Under the pieces are notes generated by a model. That model saw nothing but the letters and a program-made list of their open reading frames with translations, was not told where the DNA came from and did no database searches. Source: Burkholderiales bacterium (GTDB lineage Bacteria > Pseudomonadota > Gammaproteobacteria > Burkholderiales > Burkholderiaceae). From it: 18,647 nucleotides of DNA. The position numbers were made by a program, and so were the translations under genes. Location: NCBI GenBank assembly GCA_947372535.1, contig CANBUA010000066.1:1-18647 (forward strand), written 5' to 3'. Positions 4,967-14,809 of this stretch are shown here, in pieces; within the stretch, counting starts at the first letter, position 1, and each line of letters opens with the position of its first letter.

Positions 4967-7698
4967 GCCAGACCGCCTTCGGCCGAGAAGGTCGGGGCGC
5001 ATCGGCGCTGAATGTCCTCCAGCAAGGTCTGCAAGTCGCCACCGCCCTTGCTCAGAATGGCCTGGGCGGACCTGGCCAGCGTGGCGTATTCCTCTTCCGT
5101 GAGCAACATGCTGGTCCAAATGAACACGGGGATCTCTCGCCACCCAGGGCGCTTGCCCAGCATGGCCAGCACGGAAAATCCATCAAAGTCCGGCATCATG
5201 AGGTCCAGGATGATGGCGTCCGGGCGATGCAGCTCCAGCTCGTTGAGCGCTTGCAGTCCGCTCGGCATCGCCACGTGGGCCAGGCCCATGGACTGGAGTG
5301 TCTCGCCCATGACCAGCAGCGCCATCGGGTCATCGTCGATCACCATCACCTTGGCGCCTGGGCGTTGGAGCACGCCGACTTTGGCCAGCACCGTGCCAAC
5401 CTGCCCGGCTTGCAGGGGTTTGGCGATCACATCGGCGATGGGGAAGCTGGCTCGGATGCGTTCATCGGTCGCCATGCTGACGGCCAGGACAGGCGCGGTG
5501 CTGCCGGGGCCACGGTCTCGGATGTTGGAAAGCACTTCCAGCCCGGGGCGATCGGGCAGGATCAGGTCCAGCGAAATGGCGGCGTAACGCTGTTCACGGG
5601 CCTTGTGAAGGGCTTGCTCGCCATTGACCGCGGTGTCGACGGCGTAGCCGATGTCGGTCAAGGTTCGCGTCAACAGTTCGTTGTCCTGGTGGTCATCGTG
5701 GATCAGCAAAAATCGCAGGGCCTCGCCAGCATCACTGTCCACGTCGATCTGCGGACTGTTGATGCGCTTGAGCACGGCGTGGAAGACGCTGCCCTGACCC
5801 AGGGTGCTGCGCACGCCCACGGTGCCGCCTTGCGCCTCCACCAGTCGGCGTGTCAGGGCCAGGCCCAGGCCCGTGCCCGCATGGCGTTTGTTGCTGCTGC
5901 TGTCCAGTTGCTGAAACTCCATGAACAGGCGCGGCAGGTCCTTCGGGGAAATGCCGATGCCGCTGTCCTGCACCTCGATGCGCACATGATCTTGTCCCTC
6001 GGGCAAGGCGCGCAACATGATCTGGCTGCCGGCAGGGCCGAACTTGATCGCGTTGGACAGGTAGTTGTAGAGCACCTGCTTCAGGCGTGCCGGGTCGATG
6101 GTCAGGTCCATCACGGCGGGGTCGATGTGCGTGTGGATGTGCACGTCCTGGCGCATGGCCACCGACTGCAGGATGTCGGTCACTTCCTTGGCCAGTTGGG
6201 GCAGATGCACGGCCTCAGGGGTGAAGTCCAGCTTGCCTGCCTCCACCTTGGACAAGTCCAGCACATCGTTGATCAGTTGAAGCAAATGTCGGCCACTGGT
6301 GCCGATGTGCCCCAAGAACTGACGGTGCTTTGGCGATTGCTCGGGTACGACGCCCGAGTGAAGCAGGTCCGCGAACCCGATGATGGCATTGAGTGGGGTG
6401 CGCAACTCGTGGGACATGTTGGCCAGGAATTCGCTCTTGAGTCGACTTGCTTCCTGGATCTGCCGGTTTTCCGCCTCCAGCCGCTGCCCCACCAGACGCA
6501 GGGCCTCGGCCTGCTTTTGCTGCGAGATGTCCCGGGCGACCTTGGAGGCGCCGATGATTTGGCCCAGCTCGTCCTGGATGGGCGAGATGGTCACCGAGAC
6601 GTCGATGAGGGTGCCGTCCTTGCAGGTGCGCTTGGTCTCGAAGGGCGGCACGCGGATGCCTGCCGCCAGGTTGGACACGATGAGCATCTCTTCGTTCTTG
6701 CGGTCGGCGGGGATGAGCATCTGGATCGGCTGCCCGATCGCCTCTTCGGCCGTGTAGCCAAAGATGTTCTGGGCGGCCTGGTTCCAACTGGTGATGGTGC
6801 CGTCGAGTTGCTTGCCGATGATGGCGTCCTGTGAAGACTCGACGATGGCCGACAGCAATCGTCGTTCGTTTTCAGCCTGGTTCAGCCGGGTCATGTCCCT
6901 GAAGACCAGGGCGATGCCTCTGACCGACTGGTCTGCCCCATGGGTGAGCGCAGCCTGCAAGTCCACACTGGTGGCCTGACCTTGCCGGGAAATGGCGACC
7001 ACCCGGTGAACCTGATCGATGGTGGCGCCGACTTCAAGCAGGATGTCGATTGGGTTTTTGTCGAGGTAGGCGGAGGGGCGGCCCTGCCGCTCGAAGACCT
7101 GCCAGAGGCTGCGCCCCAGTGCCTCTTGCTGAGGCCAACCCGTGATTTGTTCGGCGACCGCATTCATGCGGGTGACGCGCCCCAGTTGATCGGCGGCCAT
7201 GAACCCTGCCCCGATGCTCGCCAGGGTGATGACCAAGGCCTCCTGAGTATCGACCAGGCTGTCCTCGACGCGGTTGCGCTGCCTGGCTTCTGCTTCCAGG
7301 GCCTGGATCACCGCCTCGTAGGCAGCGCGGGTGGGGATTTTCAGAATCTTGGGGATCAGTGGCCAGAGCGTGATGGCGGTGGCCAGCGAGATCAGGGCGG
7401 TCAGGACTTTGAAGACCACTTGCAGACCATAGTCAGGCTGCCAAATCACCCACACATCCATCAGGTGGGTGATGCCGCAGGTAAAGATGAAGGCACTGAA
7501 CAGCCAGGCCGGGGCGCGGAGGAAGGCGTCGCCACGACGTTTGACCACGATGAGCAAGGCCACGGGGATGGAAAAATAGGCCAGTGCGATGGCAATATCT
7601 GCGGCCACCATCGACCAGAGCAGATGGGGCTGCCACGTGAAGCAATAGCCATGTGGCAGAAAGCCCTGCCGGCTCAAAAATGCGGTGACGTGATCCAC
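4963..7698 (-). CDS. Hybrid histidine kinase with ethylene-receptor-like (ETR1-type) membrane domain
   Basis: A 911-residue kinase. The first 120 residues hold three membrane segments matching the ethylene-binding domain of plant ETR1 and Synechocystis Etr1. D34, Y41, I44 and P45 (in DIAIALAYFSIP), I71, C74 and H78 (in CGITHL) align, with a constant offset of nine and no gap, to ETR1 D25, Y32, I35, P36, I62, C65 and H69. C65 and H69 bind the copper that holds ethylene. A helical linker (125-150) leads to two PAS domains (about 152-270 and 280-395), HisKA with H430 (MSHELRTP), and HATPase with N549, DSGIGI (578-583) and GTGLGL (608-613). Two receivers follow: D711/S741/K760, and D832/T862/K884. 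The start is GTG at 7698, with AGGGGAG 10 bp upstream. There is no HPt domain or DNA-binding output. The receiver gene downstream overlaps it by 4 bp. Kinase assignment is firm; ethylene as ligand is inference. Confidence 0.93.
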   Translation of the reverse strand: MDHVTAFLSRQGFLPHGYCFTWQPHLLWSMVAADIAIALAYFSIPVALLIVVKRRGDAFLRAPAWLFSAFIFTCGITHLMDVWVIWQPDYGLQVVFKVLTALISLATAITLWPLIPKILKIPTRAAYEAVIQALEAEARQRNRVEDSLVDTQEALVITLASIGAGFMAADQLGRVTRMNAVAEQITGWPQQEALGRSLWQVFERQGRPSAYLDKNPIDILLEVGATIDQVHRVVAISRQGQATSVDLQAALTHGADQSVRGIALVFRDMTRLNQAENERRLLSAIVESSQDAIIGKQLDGTITSWNQAAQNIFGYTAEEAIGQPIQMLIPADRKNEEMLIVSNLAAGIRVPPFETKRTCKDGTLIDVSVTISPIQDELGQIIGASKVARDISQQKQAEALRLVGQRLEAENRQIQEASRLKSEFLANMSHELRTPLNAIIGFADLLHSGVVPEQSPKHRQFLGHIGTSGRHLLQLINDVLDLSKVEAGKLDFTPEAVHLPQLAKEVTDILQSVAMRQDVHIHTHIDPAVMDLTIDPARLKQVLYNYLSNAIKFGPAGSQIMLRALPEGQDHVRIEVQDSGIGISPKDLPRLFMEFQQLDSSSNKRHAGTGLGLALTRRLVEAQGGTVGVRSTLGQGSVFHAVLKRINSPQIDVDSDAGEALRFLLIHDDHQDNELLTRTLTDIGYAVDTAVNGEQALHKAREQRYAAISLDLILPDRPGLEVLSNIRDRGPGSTAPVLAVSMATDERIRASFPIADVIAKPLQAGQVGTVLAKVGVLQRPGAKVMVIDDDPMALLVMGETLQSMGLAHVAMPSGLQALNELELHRPDAIILDLMMPDFDGFSVLAMLGKRPGWREIPVFIWTSMLLTEEEYATLARSAQAILSKGGGDLQTLLEDIQRRCAPTFSAEGGLA

Positions 7699-7807
7699 GA
7701 TGTCGCAGCTCCCCTGTTTGGTACGGCAGCTTGACCGCGTGATTTAGTTGGTTAACCCCTCATCATGAGCCAAGTCCAGGGCCTTGGCAAGCAGCGTCCG
7801 TGGCGGT

Positions 7808-9331
7808 TCAGCTGGCCGTGGGCATGGCGAACTCGGCGCCTTTGCTGCCCCCGGCCGGCCAGCGCTGCATGATCGATTTCTGGCGGGTGTAGAAGCGAAC
7901 GCCTTCTTCGCCATAAGCATGGGTGTCGCCAAAGAGGCTGCGTTTCCAGCCGCCAAAACCATGCCAGGCCATGGGGACCGGGATGGGCACGTTGATGCCC
8001 ACCATGCCCACCTGGATGCGGCGGCTGAACTCGCGTGCCGTGCCGCCATCGCTGGTGAAGCAGGCCACGCCGTTGCCGAACTCATGGGCGTTGACCAGGT
8101 CGATGGCCTCGCCCAAGGTGGCCACGCGCACGCAGGCCAGCACCGGCCCGAAGATCTCTTCACGGTAGATGCGCATGTGCGGCTGCACGTGATCGAACAG
8201 CGTGCCACCCGTGAAAAAGCCTTGCTCGTGGCCGCTGACACGGTGGCCGCGCCCATCAACGACCAGGCTGGCGCCTTCCTGCTGGCCCACCCCGATGTAG
8301 CCTTCGATGCGCTCGAGCGCCTGCGGGGTGACGATGGGCCCCATCTCGACGCCGGCGTCCATGCCATTGCCGATCTTGAGCGTGCGCGTGCGCTCGGCCA
8401 GCAGCGGCATGATGCGATCGCCCACATCGCCGACGAACACGGCCGCCGAGATCGCCATGCAACGCTCGCCGGCTGAACCGAAGGCCGCGCCGATGAGCGC
8501 ATCCACCGCCTGGTTCAGGTCCGCATCGGGCATGACCACCATGTGGTTCTTGGCGCCGCCCAATGCTTGCACGCGCTTGCCCAGGGCCGCACCGCGCTGG
8601 TACAGCGACTGCGCGATTGGGGTCGAGCCGACAAAACTGATCGCCTTGACATCGGGGTGTTCGAGCAAGCCTTCGACGGCTGCCTTGTCGCCTTGGAGCA
8701 CATTGAAGACACCATCGGGCAGGCCGGCCTCCTTGAGCAGCTCGGCCATCAGCAAGGCCGCAGAGGGATCGCGCTCGCTGGGCTTGAGGATGAAGGTGTT
8801 GCCGGCAGCAATGGCCAGTGGGAACATCCAGCAGGGCACCATGCAGGGAAAGTTGAAGGGCGTGATGCCCGCGACTACACCCAATGGTTGACGCAGTGTC
8901 CAGTTGTCGATGCCGGTGGAGACTTGGTCGGTGAAATCGCCCTTGAGCAACTGCGGGATGCCACAGGCGAACTCGACGATGTCGATGCCGCGCATGACCT
9001 CGCCCTGGGCGTCGTTGAAGACCTTGCCGTGCTCCTGTGTGATGAGGCTGGCCAGCAAGTCCAGGTTCTCGTTGAGCAGGGCCAGGAAGCGGTTGAGGAC
9101 GCGGGCGCGGCGGATGGGCGGGGTGTCCGACCACGCCGGGAAAGCACGTTGGGCGCTGGCCACGGCCTGCGCCACTTCATCGGCCGTGGCCAGGGGCACC
9201 TGGCGGATCACCTGGCCGGTGGCGGGGTTGAAGACGCCCAGCGTCGCTGCGGCGCCTGGTGAGACGGCGCGGCCATCGATCCAGTGAGGCACGGTGGTGT
9301 GGGCAAGCGAGGTGGTGCGGGTGGTGCTCAC
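7808..9331 (-). CDS. mmsA: CoA-acylating methylmalonate-semialdehyde dehydrogenase
   Basis: A 507-residue member of the aldehyde dehydrogenase superfamily. [13 protein letters not shown], with the oxyanion Asn at about 161, and the nucleophile C291 in GERCMAIS are typical of MmsA. The usual general-base Glu is replaced by Asn (LGGAKNH), as expected for the CoA-dependent MSDH branch. MmsA converts methylmalonate or malonate semialdehyde with CoA and NAD+ to propionyl-CoA or acetyl-CoA plus CO2, in valine, inositol or propanoate breakdown. I chose GTG at 9331 because GGAAG lies 5 bp upstream; a TTG at 9355 is the next alternative but has no clear ribosome site. It follows the GMC dehydrogenase by 45 bp. 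No 3-hydroxyisobutyrate dehydrogenase (mmsB) is present, so its aldehyde may come from the GMC enzyme. Confidence 0.92.
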   Translation of the reverse strand: MSTTRTTSLAHTTVPHWIDGRAVSPGAAATLGVFNPATGQVIRQVPLATADEVAQAVASAQRAFPAWSDTPPIRRARVLNRFLALLNENLDLLASLITQEHGKVFNDAQGEVMRGIDIVEFACGIPQLLKGDFTDQVSTGIDNWTLRQPLGVVAGITPFNFPCMVPCWMFPLAIAAGNTFILKPSERDPSAALLMAELLKEAGLPDGVFNVLQGDKAAVEGLLEHPDVKAISFVGSTPIAQSLYQRGAALGKRVQALGGAKNHMVVMPDADLNQAVDALIGAAFGSAGERCMAISAAVFVGDVGDRIMPLLAERTRTLKIGNGMDAGVEMGPIVTPQALERIEGYIGVGQQEGASLVVDGRGHRVSGHEQGFFTGGTLFDHVQPHMRIYREEIFGPVLACVRVATLGEAIDLVNAHEFGNGVACFTSDGGTAREFSRRIQVGMVGINVPIPVPMAWHGFGGWKRSLFGDTHAYGEEGVRFYTRQKSIMQRWPAGGSKGAEFAMPTAS

Positions 9332-9376
9332 GGCGGCTTCCAATGGCAAGGACAACGATGGTGAAAGTCTAGGCGA

Positions 9377-11056
9377 TCAGGGCCTGGACCTGGCGGCATT
9401 CGGTGCGGCATCGTCCAGGATCATGCGGGCGGCCTTCTCGGCGATCATGGTCGTGGGCGCATGGGTGTTGCCCGAGGTGATGGTCGGCATGATCGAGGCA
9501 TCGACCACGCGCAGGCCCTGGATGCCACGCACACGCAGGCGGGCATCGACCACGGCCATCCGGTCATCGGCTGGGCCCATCTTGCAAGTGCCCACTGGGT
9601 GAAAAATCGTGGTGCCGATCTGGCCGGCGGCGGTGGCCAGCTCTTCCTCGGTCTGGGCCTGGAGTCCGGGCAGGAACTCCTCGGGATGGTAGGCCGCCAA
9701 GGCCGGCTGGCTCACGATGCGGCGGGTCAGGCGCAAGGCATCGGCGGCCACCTGGCGGTCATGCGCGGTCGAGAGGTAGTTTGGGCGGATGCGCGGCGCA
9801 CCTTCGGGGGCTTGGGGGTCGATGTGGATGTGGCCGCGTGAGCTTGGGCGCAAGTGGCACACGGAGGCCGTGATGGCCGCGAAGCGGTGCAGCGGCTCCC
9901 CGAAACGGTCCAGCGACAGCGGCTGCACGTGGTACTCGACGTCGGCGCGATCAGGGCTGTGCGCTGTGCGCGCGAAGCCGCCGAGCTGGCTGGGCGCCAT
10001 CGACAAGGGCCCGCTGCGATTCCAGAGGTATTGCAGGCCCATGCGCGCCTTGCCCCAGTGCGAGTTGGCCTGTTGGTTGAGCGTCGGCGTGCCGCGGACC
10101 TTGAAGGCCATGCGCAGTTGCAGGTGGTCTTGCAGGTTCTCGCCCACGCCGGGCAGATCGTGCAGGCAGGTGATGCCGGCGGCTGCCAGCACCTCAGGCG
10201 CGCCGATGCCCGAGCGCTCCAGCAAGGCCGGCGAGTTGACCGCACCGGCCGAGAGGATGACCTCGCGCCTGGCCTGGAGCACCTGCCGATGGCCCTTGAC
10301 CAAGGCGGTCACGCCGGTGCAGCATTGCTTGATGCCGTGGCCCTCGCGTTCGCCATGGCCATCTGCCACAGCCATGTCCAGGTGCAGCACCTGCGCCTGC
10401 GTGAGCACGGTCAGGTTGCGGCGATGTCGCACTGGCTTGAGGAAGGCCTTGGCCGCATTGAGCCTCACGCCCTTGCGCTGGTTGACCTCGAAGTAGCCAA
10501 AGCCGAAGTTGTCGCCCGTGTTGAAATCCGGTGTCGGCGGGATGCCGGCTTCGGCGGCGGCTTGCTGAAAGGCATCGAGGATGCGCCAGGAAAGTCGTTG
10601 CCGCTCAACCCGCAACTCATGGCCGCTGCCGTGACATTCGCTGGGCCCGCCGTGGTGGTCCTCCGAGGCTTTGAAGAGTGGCAAGACCTCGTCCCAGGAC
10701 CAGCCTTCGCAGCCCGAGCGCGCCCAATCGTCGTAATCCTGGCGCTGGCCGCGCATGTAGATCATGCCGTTGATGGAGGAGCTGCCGCCGAGCACCCGGC
10801 CGCGCGGGTAGAGCAGGCTGCGGCCGTTGAGCCCTGCTTCGGCCTCGGTGCGGTAACGCCAGTCGGTGCGTGGGTTGTCGATGCAGTAGAGGTAGCCCAC
10901 GGGCACGTGGATCCAGAGGTAGTCGTCGCGGGCGCCGGCCTCCAGCAACAGCACTGACACCTCGGGATCGGCCGACAACCGGTTGGCCAGCACGCAACCC
11001 GCCGAGCCCGCGCCGACCACGATGTAGTCGAAGGTGCCGGGCTGGCTGTCGGTCAT
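9377..11056 (-). CDS. GMC-family FAD-dependent alcohol/choline-type dehydrogenase
   Basis: A 559-residue glucose-methanol-choline oxidoreductase. The N-terminal FAD motif is FDYIVVGAGSAGCVLANRL (about residues 9-27), followed by the GMC signature region RGRVLGGSSSING. The second signature, SAGAVNSPALLERSGIG, lies in mid-protein. The catalytic His is H486 (FHPVGTCKM), with its partner H532 (NTHAPT). Length is normal. Such enzymes oxidise primary alcohols or polyols (choline, alkanols, polyethylene glycols) to aldehydes. The start codon overlaps the EamA stop by 4 bp (ATGA) and no Shine-Dalgarno sequence is visible, so translation is probably coupled. The mmsA gene follows 45 bp on, giving a plausible alcohol-to-aldehyde-to-acyl-CoA route. 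Substrate is unknown; the choline dehydrogenase name would be over-precise. Confidence 0.92.
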   Translation of the reverse strand: MTDSQPGTFDYIVVGAGSAGCVLANRLSADPEVSVLLLEAGARDDYLWIHVPVGYLYCIDNPRTDWRYRTEAEAGLNGRSLLYPRGRVLGGSSSINGMIYMRGQRQDYDDWARSGCEGWSWDEVLPLFKASEDHHGGPSECHGSGHELRVERQRLSWRILDAFQQAAAEAGIPPTPDFNTGDNFGFGYFEVNQRKGVRLNAAKAFLKPVRHRRNLTVLTQAQVLHLDMAVADGHGEREGHGIKQCCTGVTALVKGHRQVLQARREVILSAGAVNSPALLERSGIGAPEVLAAAGITCLHDLPGVGENLQDHLQLRMAFKVRGTPTLNQQANSHWGKARMGLQYLWNRSGPLSMAPSQLGGFARTAHSPDRADVEYHVQPLSLDRFGEPLHRFAAITASVCHLRPSSRGHIHIDPQAPEGAPRIRPNYLSTAHDRQVAADALRLTRRIVSQPALAAYHPEEFLPGLQAQTEEELATAAGQIGTTIFHPVGTCKMGPADDRMAVVDARLRVRGIQGLRVVDASIMPTITSGNTHAPTTMIAEKAARMILDDAAPNAARSRP

Positions 11057-11937
11057 GGGCGTGCGGGGCGGGACGAGAGGTAGGCGCCGACGGACACCAG
11101 CGCCAGGCCGGCGATCAGCCAGCCGCTCAAAGGCTCGTCCAGCAAGGGCACGGCGGCCAGCCCGGCCAGCACAGGCACCAGGGCCACCACCGCGCCCGTG
11201 CGCTCAGCGCCCAGGATGTCAACCGCGCGCAGGAAGAGCAGCATGGCCACGATGGTCGGCCCGATCCCTTGGTAGAGCGCTTGGATGACCAGCATGGAGG
11301 TGGGCACGGTGTCCAGCCCCTTGGGCAGCCACAGCCAGTAGACCGGCAGGTAGAGCAAGGCCGAGGCGACGGCCACGACCCGCGTCAGCAGCCAGGGATC
11401 GAAGGCCCATTTTTTGACCAGCACGCTGTAGGCGGCCCAGGCGATGGAGGCGCCCAGCAGCAAGGCATCACCCAAGGCCATGTCCAGGCCGCCATAGTGG
11501 CCCAGCACCTGGGGCATGGCCACGCAGACCACGCCGAGGGCAATCGGTAGCAATCCCCACAGACGCTGCCGGCTGGGGATGGCCCCCATCATGGCCCAGG
11601 CCAGGGCGGTGACCAGGAAAGGTTGCATGCCCGGCAGCAGAATGCCGCCATGCGCGGCCGGCGCGTGTTTGAAGCCGGCATAAACCAGCACCAGGAAGAT
11701 CAGCCCGCCGAGTGCTGTCATCAACCACAGGCGTGGGTTGAGCCAGGTGCTGCGTGGCAGCTTCAGGCTGAAGGGCAGCAGCAATGCGCCGCCCGTGCCC
11801 AGCCTCAGGGCGATGATGTCCCAGGAGGTGAGCCCGGTCTTGCCGCCCAGGCGGGACAGCAGGATGAACCCTGCCCATATGACGACGGTGGCCAGGGCCG
11901 CCAGGTAGCCTTGGAGCAGGGAGGGGCGTGGTGTCAT
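11053..11937 (-). CDS. EamA-family (drug/metabolite transporter superfamily) permease
   Basis: A 294-residue, strongly hydrophobic protein with about ten membrane segments arranged as two EamA repeats. The first covers roughly 8-140 (start LLQGYLAALATVVIWAGFIL) and the second roughly 150-290 (LGDALLLGASIAWAAYSVLV; end SGWLIAGLALVSVGAYLS). Family members export or import metabolites and amino acids. I used the ATG at 11937 because the repeat begins right after it; the open frame extends to 12063, but that extension (Pro/Ser-rich) has no transporter character. No strong ribosome site is visible. It heads the operon with the GMC and MmsA genes, suggesting transport of their substrate or product. 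Direction and substrate cannot be read from sequence. Confidence 0.88.
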   Translation of the reverse strand: MTPRPSLLQGYLAALATVVIWAGFILLSRLGGKTGLTSWDIIALRLGTGGALLLPFSLKLPRSTWLNPRLWLMTALGGLIFLVLVYAGFKHAPAAHGGILLPGMQPFLVTALAWAMMGAIPSRQRLWGLLPIALGVVCVAMPQVLGHYGGLDMALGDALLLGASIAWAAYSVLVKKWAFDPWLLTRVVAVASALLYLPVYWLWLPKGLDTVPTSMLVIQALYQGIGPTIVAMLLFLRAVDILGAERTGAVVALVPVLAGLAAVPLLDEPLSGWLIAGLALVSVGAYLSSRPARP

Positions 11938-12147
11938 GTGGCAGCAGTCTAGTGCAGGTGGCTGGCTGTGCGTTTTGTCGGGAGCGCGCGAGGCTGGGAT
12001 GAGCCGATGGCTGCAGGGCTCCGGCTCATCCTTGGGCGCCTCGCTGGTGGCATGCCACGGCACCGCGGTGGTGGCACGGCATCAGTAGGGCGAAAAGGGG
12101 CTGGGTGGGCCTTCGGCGGGGCGCCTGGCTGGGTGCTGAGAAGCGCA

Positions 12148-12255
12148 GCGGCAAGGTGGGGGCGCGCAGCGCGCATTGACATCTGACTCGCCGGAGTTGT
12201 TTGAGCAAAGCGGCCGTCAGGCCGCGCAGCGAGTTCTCCGGCGCCACCTTGCCGC
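12148..12255. repeat. Nested inverted repeat, possible REP-like intergenic element
   Basis: Three inverted repeats sit one inside another: GCGGCAAGGTGG (12148-12159) with CCACCTTGCCGC (12244-12255); CGCCGGAG (12189-12196) with CTCCGGCG (12236-12243); and GCGGCC (12210-12215) with GGCCGC (12220-12225) around a GTCA loop. All arms are perfect. The flanks GAGTTGTTTGAGC and GCAGCGAGTT look, from memory, like short repeats that recur between genes in Comamonadaceae genomes, but copy number cannot be judged from one window. Confidence 0.6.
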
Positions 12256-12270
12256 GAGCATCGCAAGGCA

Positions 12271-12317
12271 GTCCCGCGTCAAGCGGGACCACCAAGCTGA
12301 AGCCCAGCCGGTGGTCC
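12271..12317. repeat. Two overlapping, mutually exclusive hairpins
   Basis: GTCCCGC (12271-12277) pairs perfectly with GCGGGAC (12283-12289) around a 5-nt loop. GGACCACC (12286-12293) pairs perfectly with GGTGGTCC (12310-12317) around a 16-nt loop. The two stems share 12286-12289, so only one can form fully at a time. They lie about 50-95 bp after the maeB stop on its strand. Confidence 0.5.
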
Positions 12318-12366
12318 GCCCAGCCCCAGCCCTGCGCTCCAACGACAAAGCGCGCAACTCAAAAAA

Positions 12367-14673
<2,307 letters not shown>

Positions 14674-14809
14674 CGCATCTCGATCTTGGCAACGGCGGGG
14701 GCGTCATGGTACGTCAATCGCGTCAACTAATGCCTAGGGGTGCGCCTGATGCGCGCATGCATGCACATAACCACTTCAGTTTCATGCCTTCTGAGCCGAT
14801 GAACTTCGG

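Larger units (their letters stand above)
11938..12366. other. 429-bp gene-free stretch rich in inverted repeats
   Basis: This gap lies between maeB and the EamA gene, both on the - strand. Short open frames here have no recognisable protein character. It holds: a 9-bp inverted repeat GATGAGCCG/CGGCTCATC (11998-12006 and 12022-12030); a perfect 12-bp palindrome GTGGCATGCCAC (12047-12058) and a 10-bp palindrome CACCGCGGTG (12061-12070); the nested repeat at 12148-12255; and two overlapping hairpins at 12271-12317. A run of six A (12361-12366) immediately follows the maeB stop, read as T on the maeB strand, but no GC-rich stem precedes it. The EamA operon promoter must be here or further upstream; I cannot pick it out. 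Confidence 0.7.

Noticed and set aside
4954..6834. 626-codon open frame on the + strand, rich in His, Gln, Val and Leu
   Set aside because: It lies wholly antisense to the kinase and receiver genes; GC-rich codon bias opens such frames, and the product shows no domain.
9854..10957. 367-codon open frame on the + strand, and a similar one at 12391-13494
   Set aside because: They are antisense to the GMC and maeB genes, both firmly identified.
14674..14809. Search for a clear promoter in the maeB/GGDEF-EAL divergent gap
   Set aside because: A TTGACG repeat exists on the - strand, but no -10 hexamer lies at proper spacing, so I do not call a promoter.
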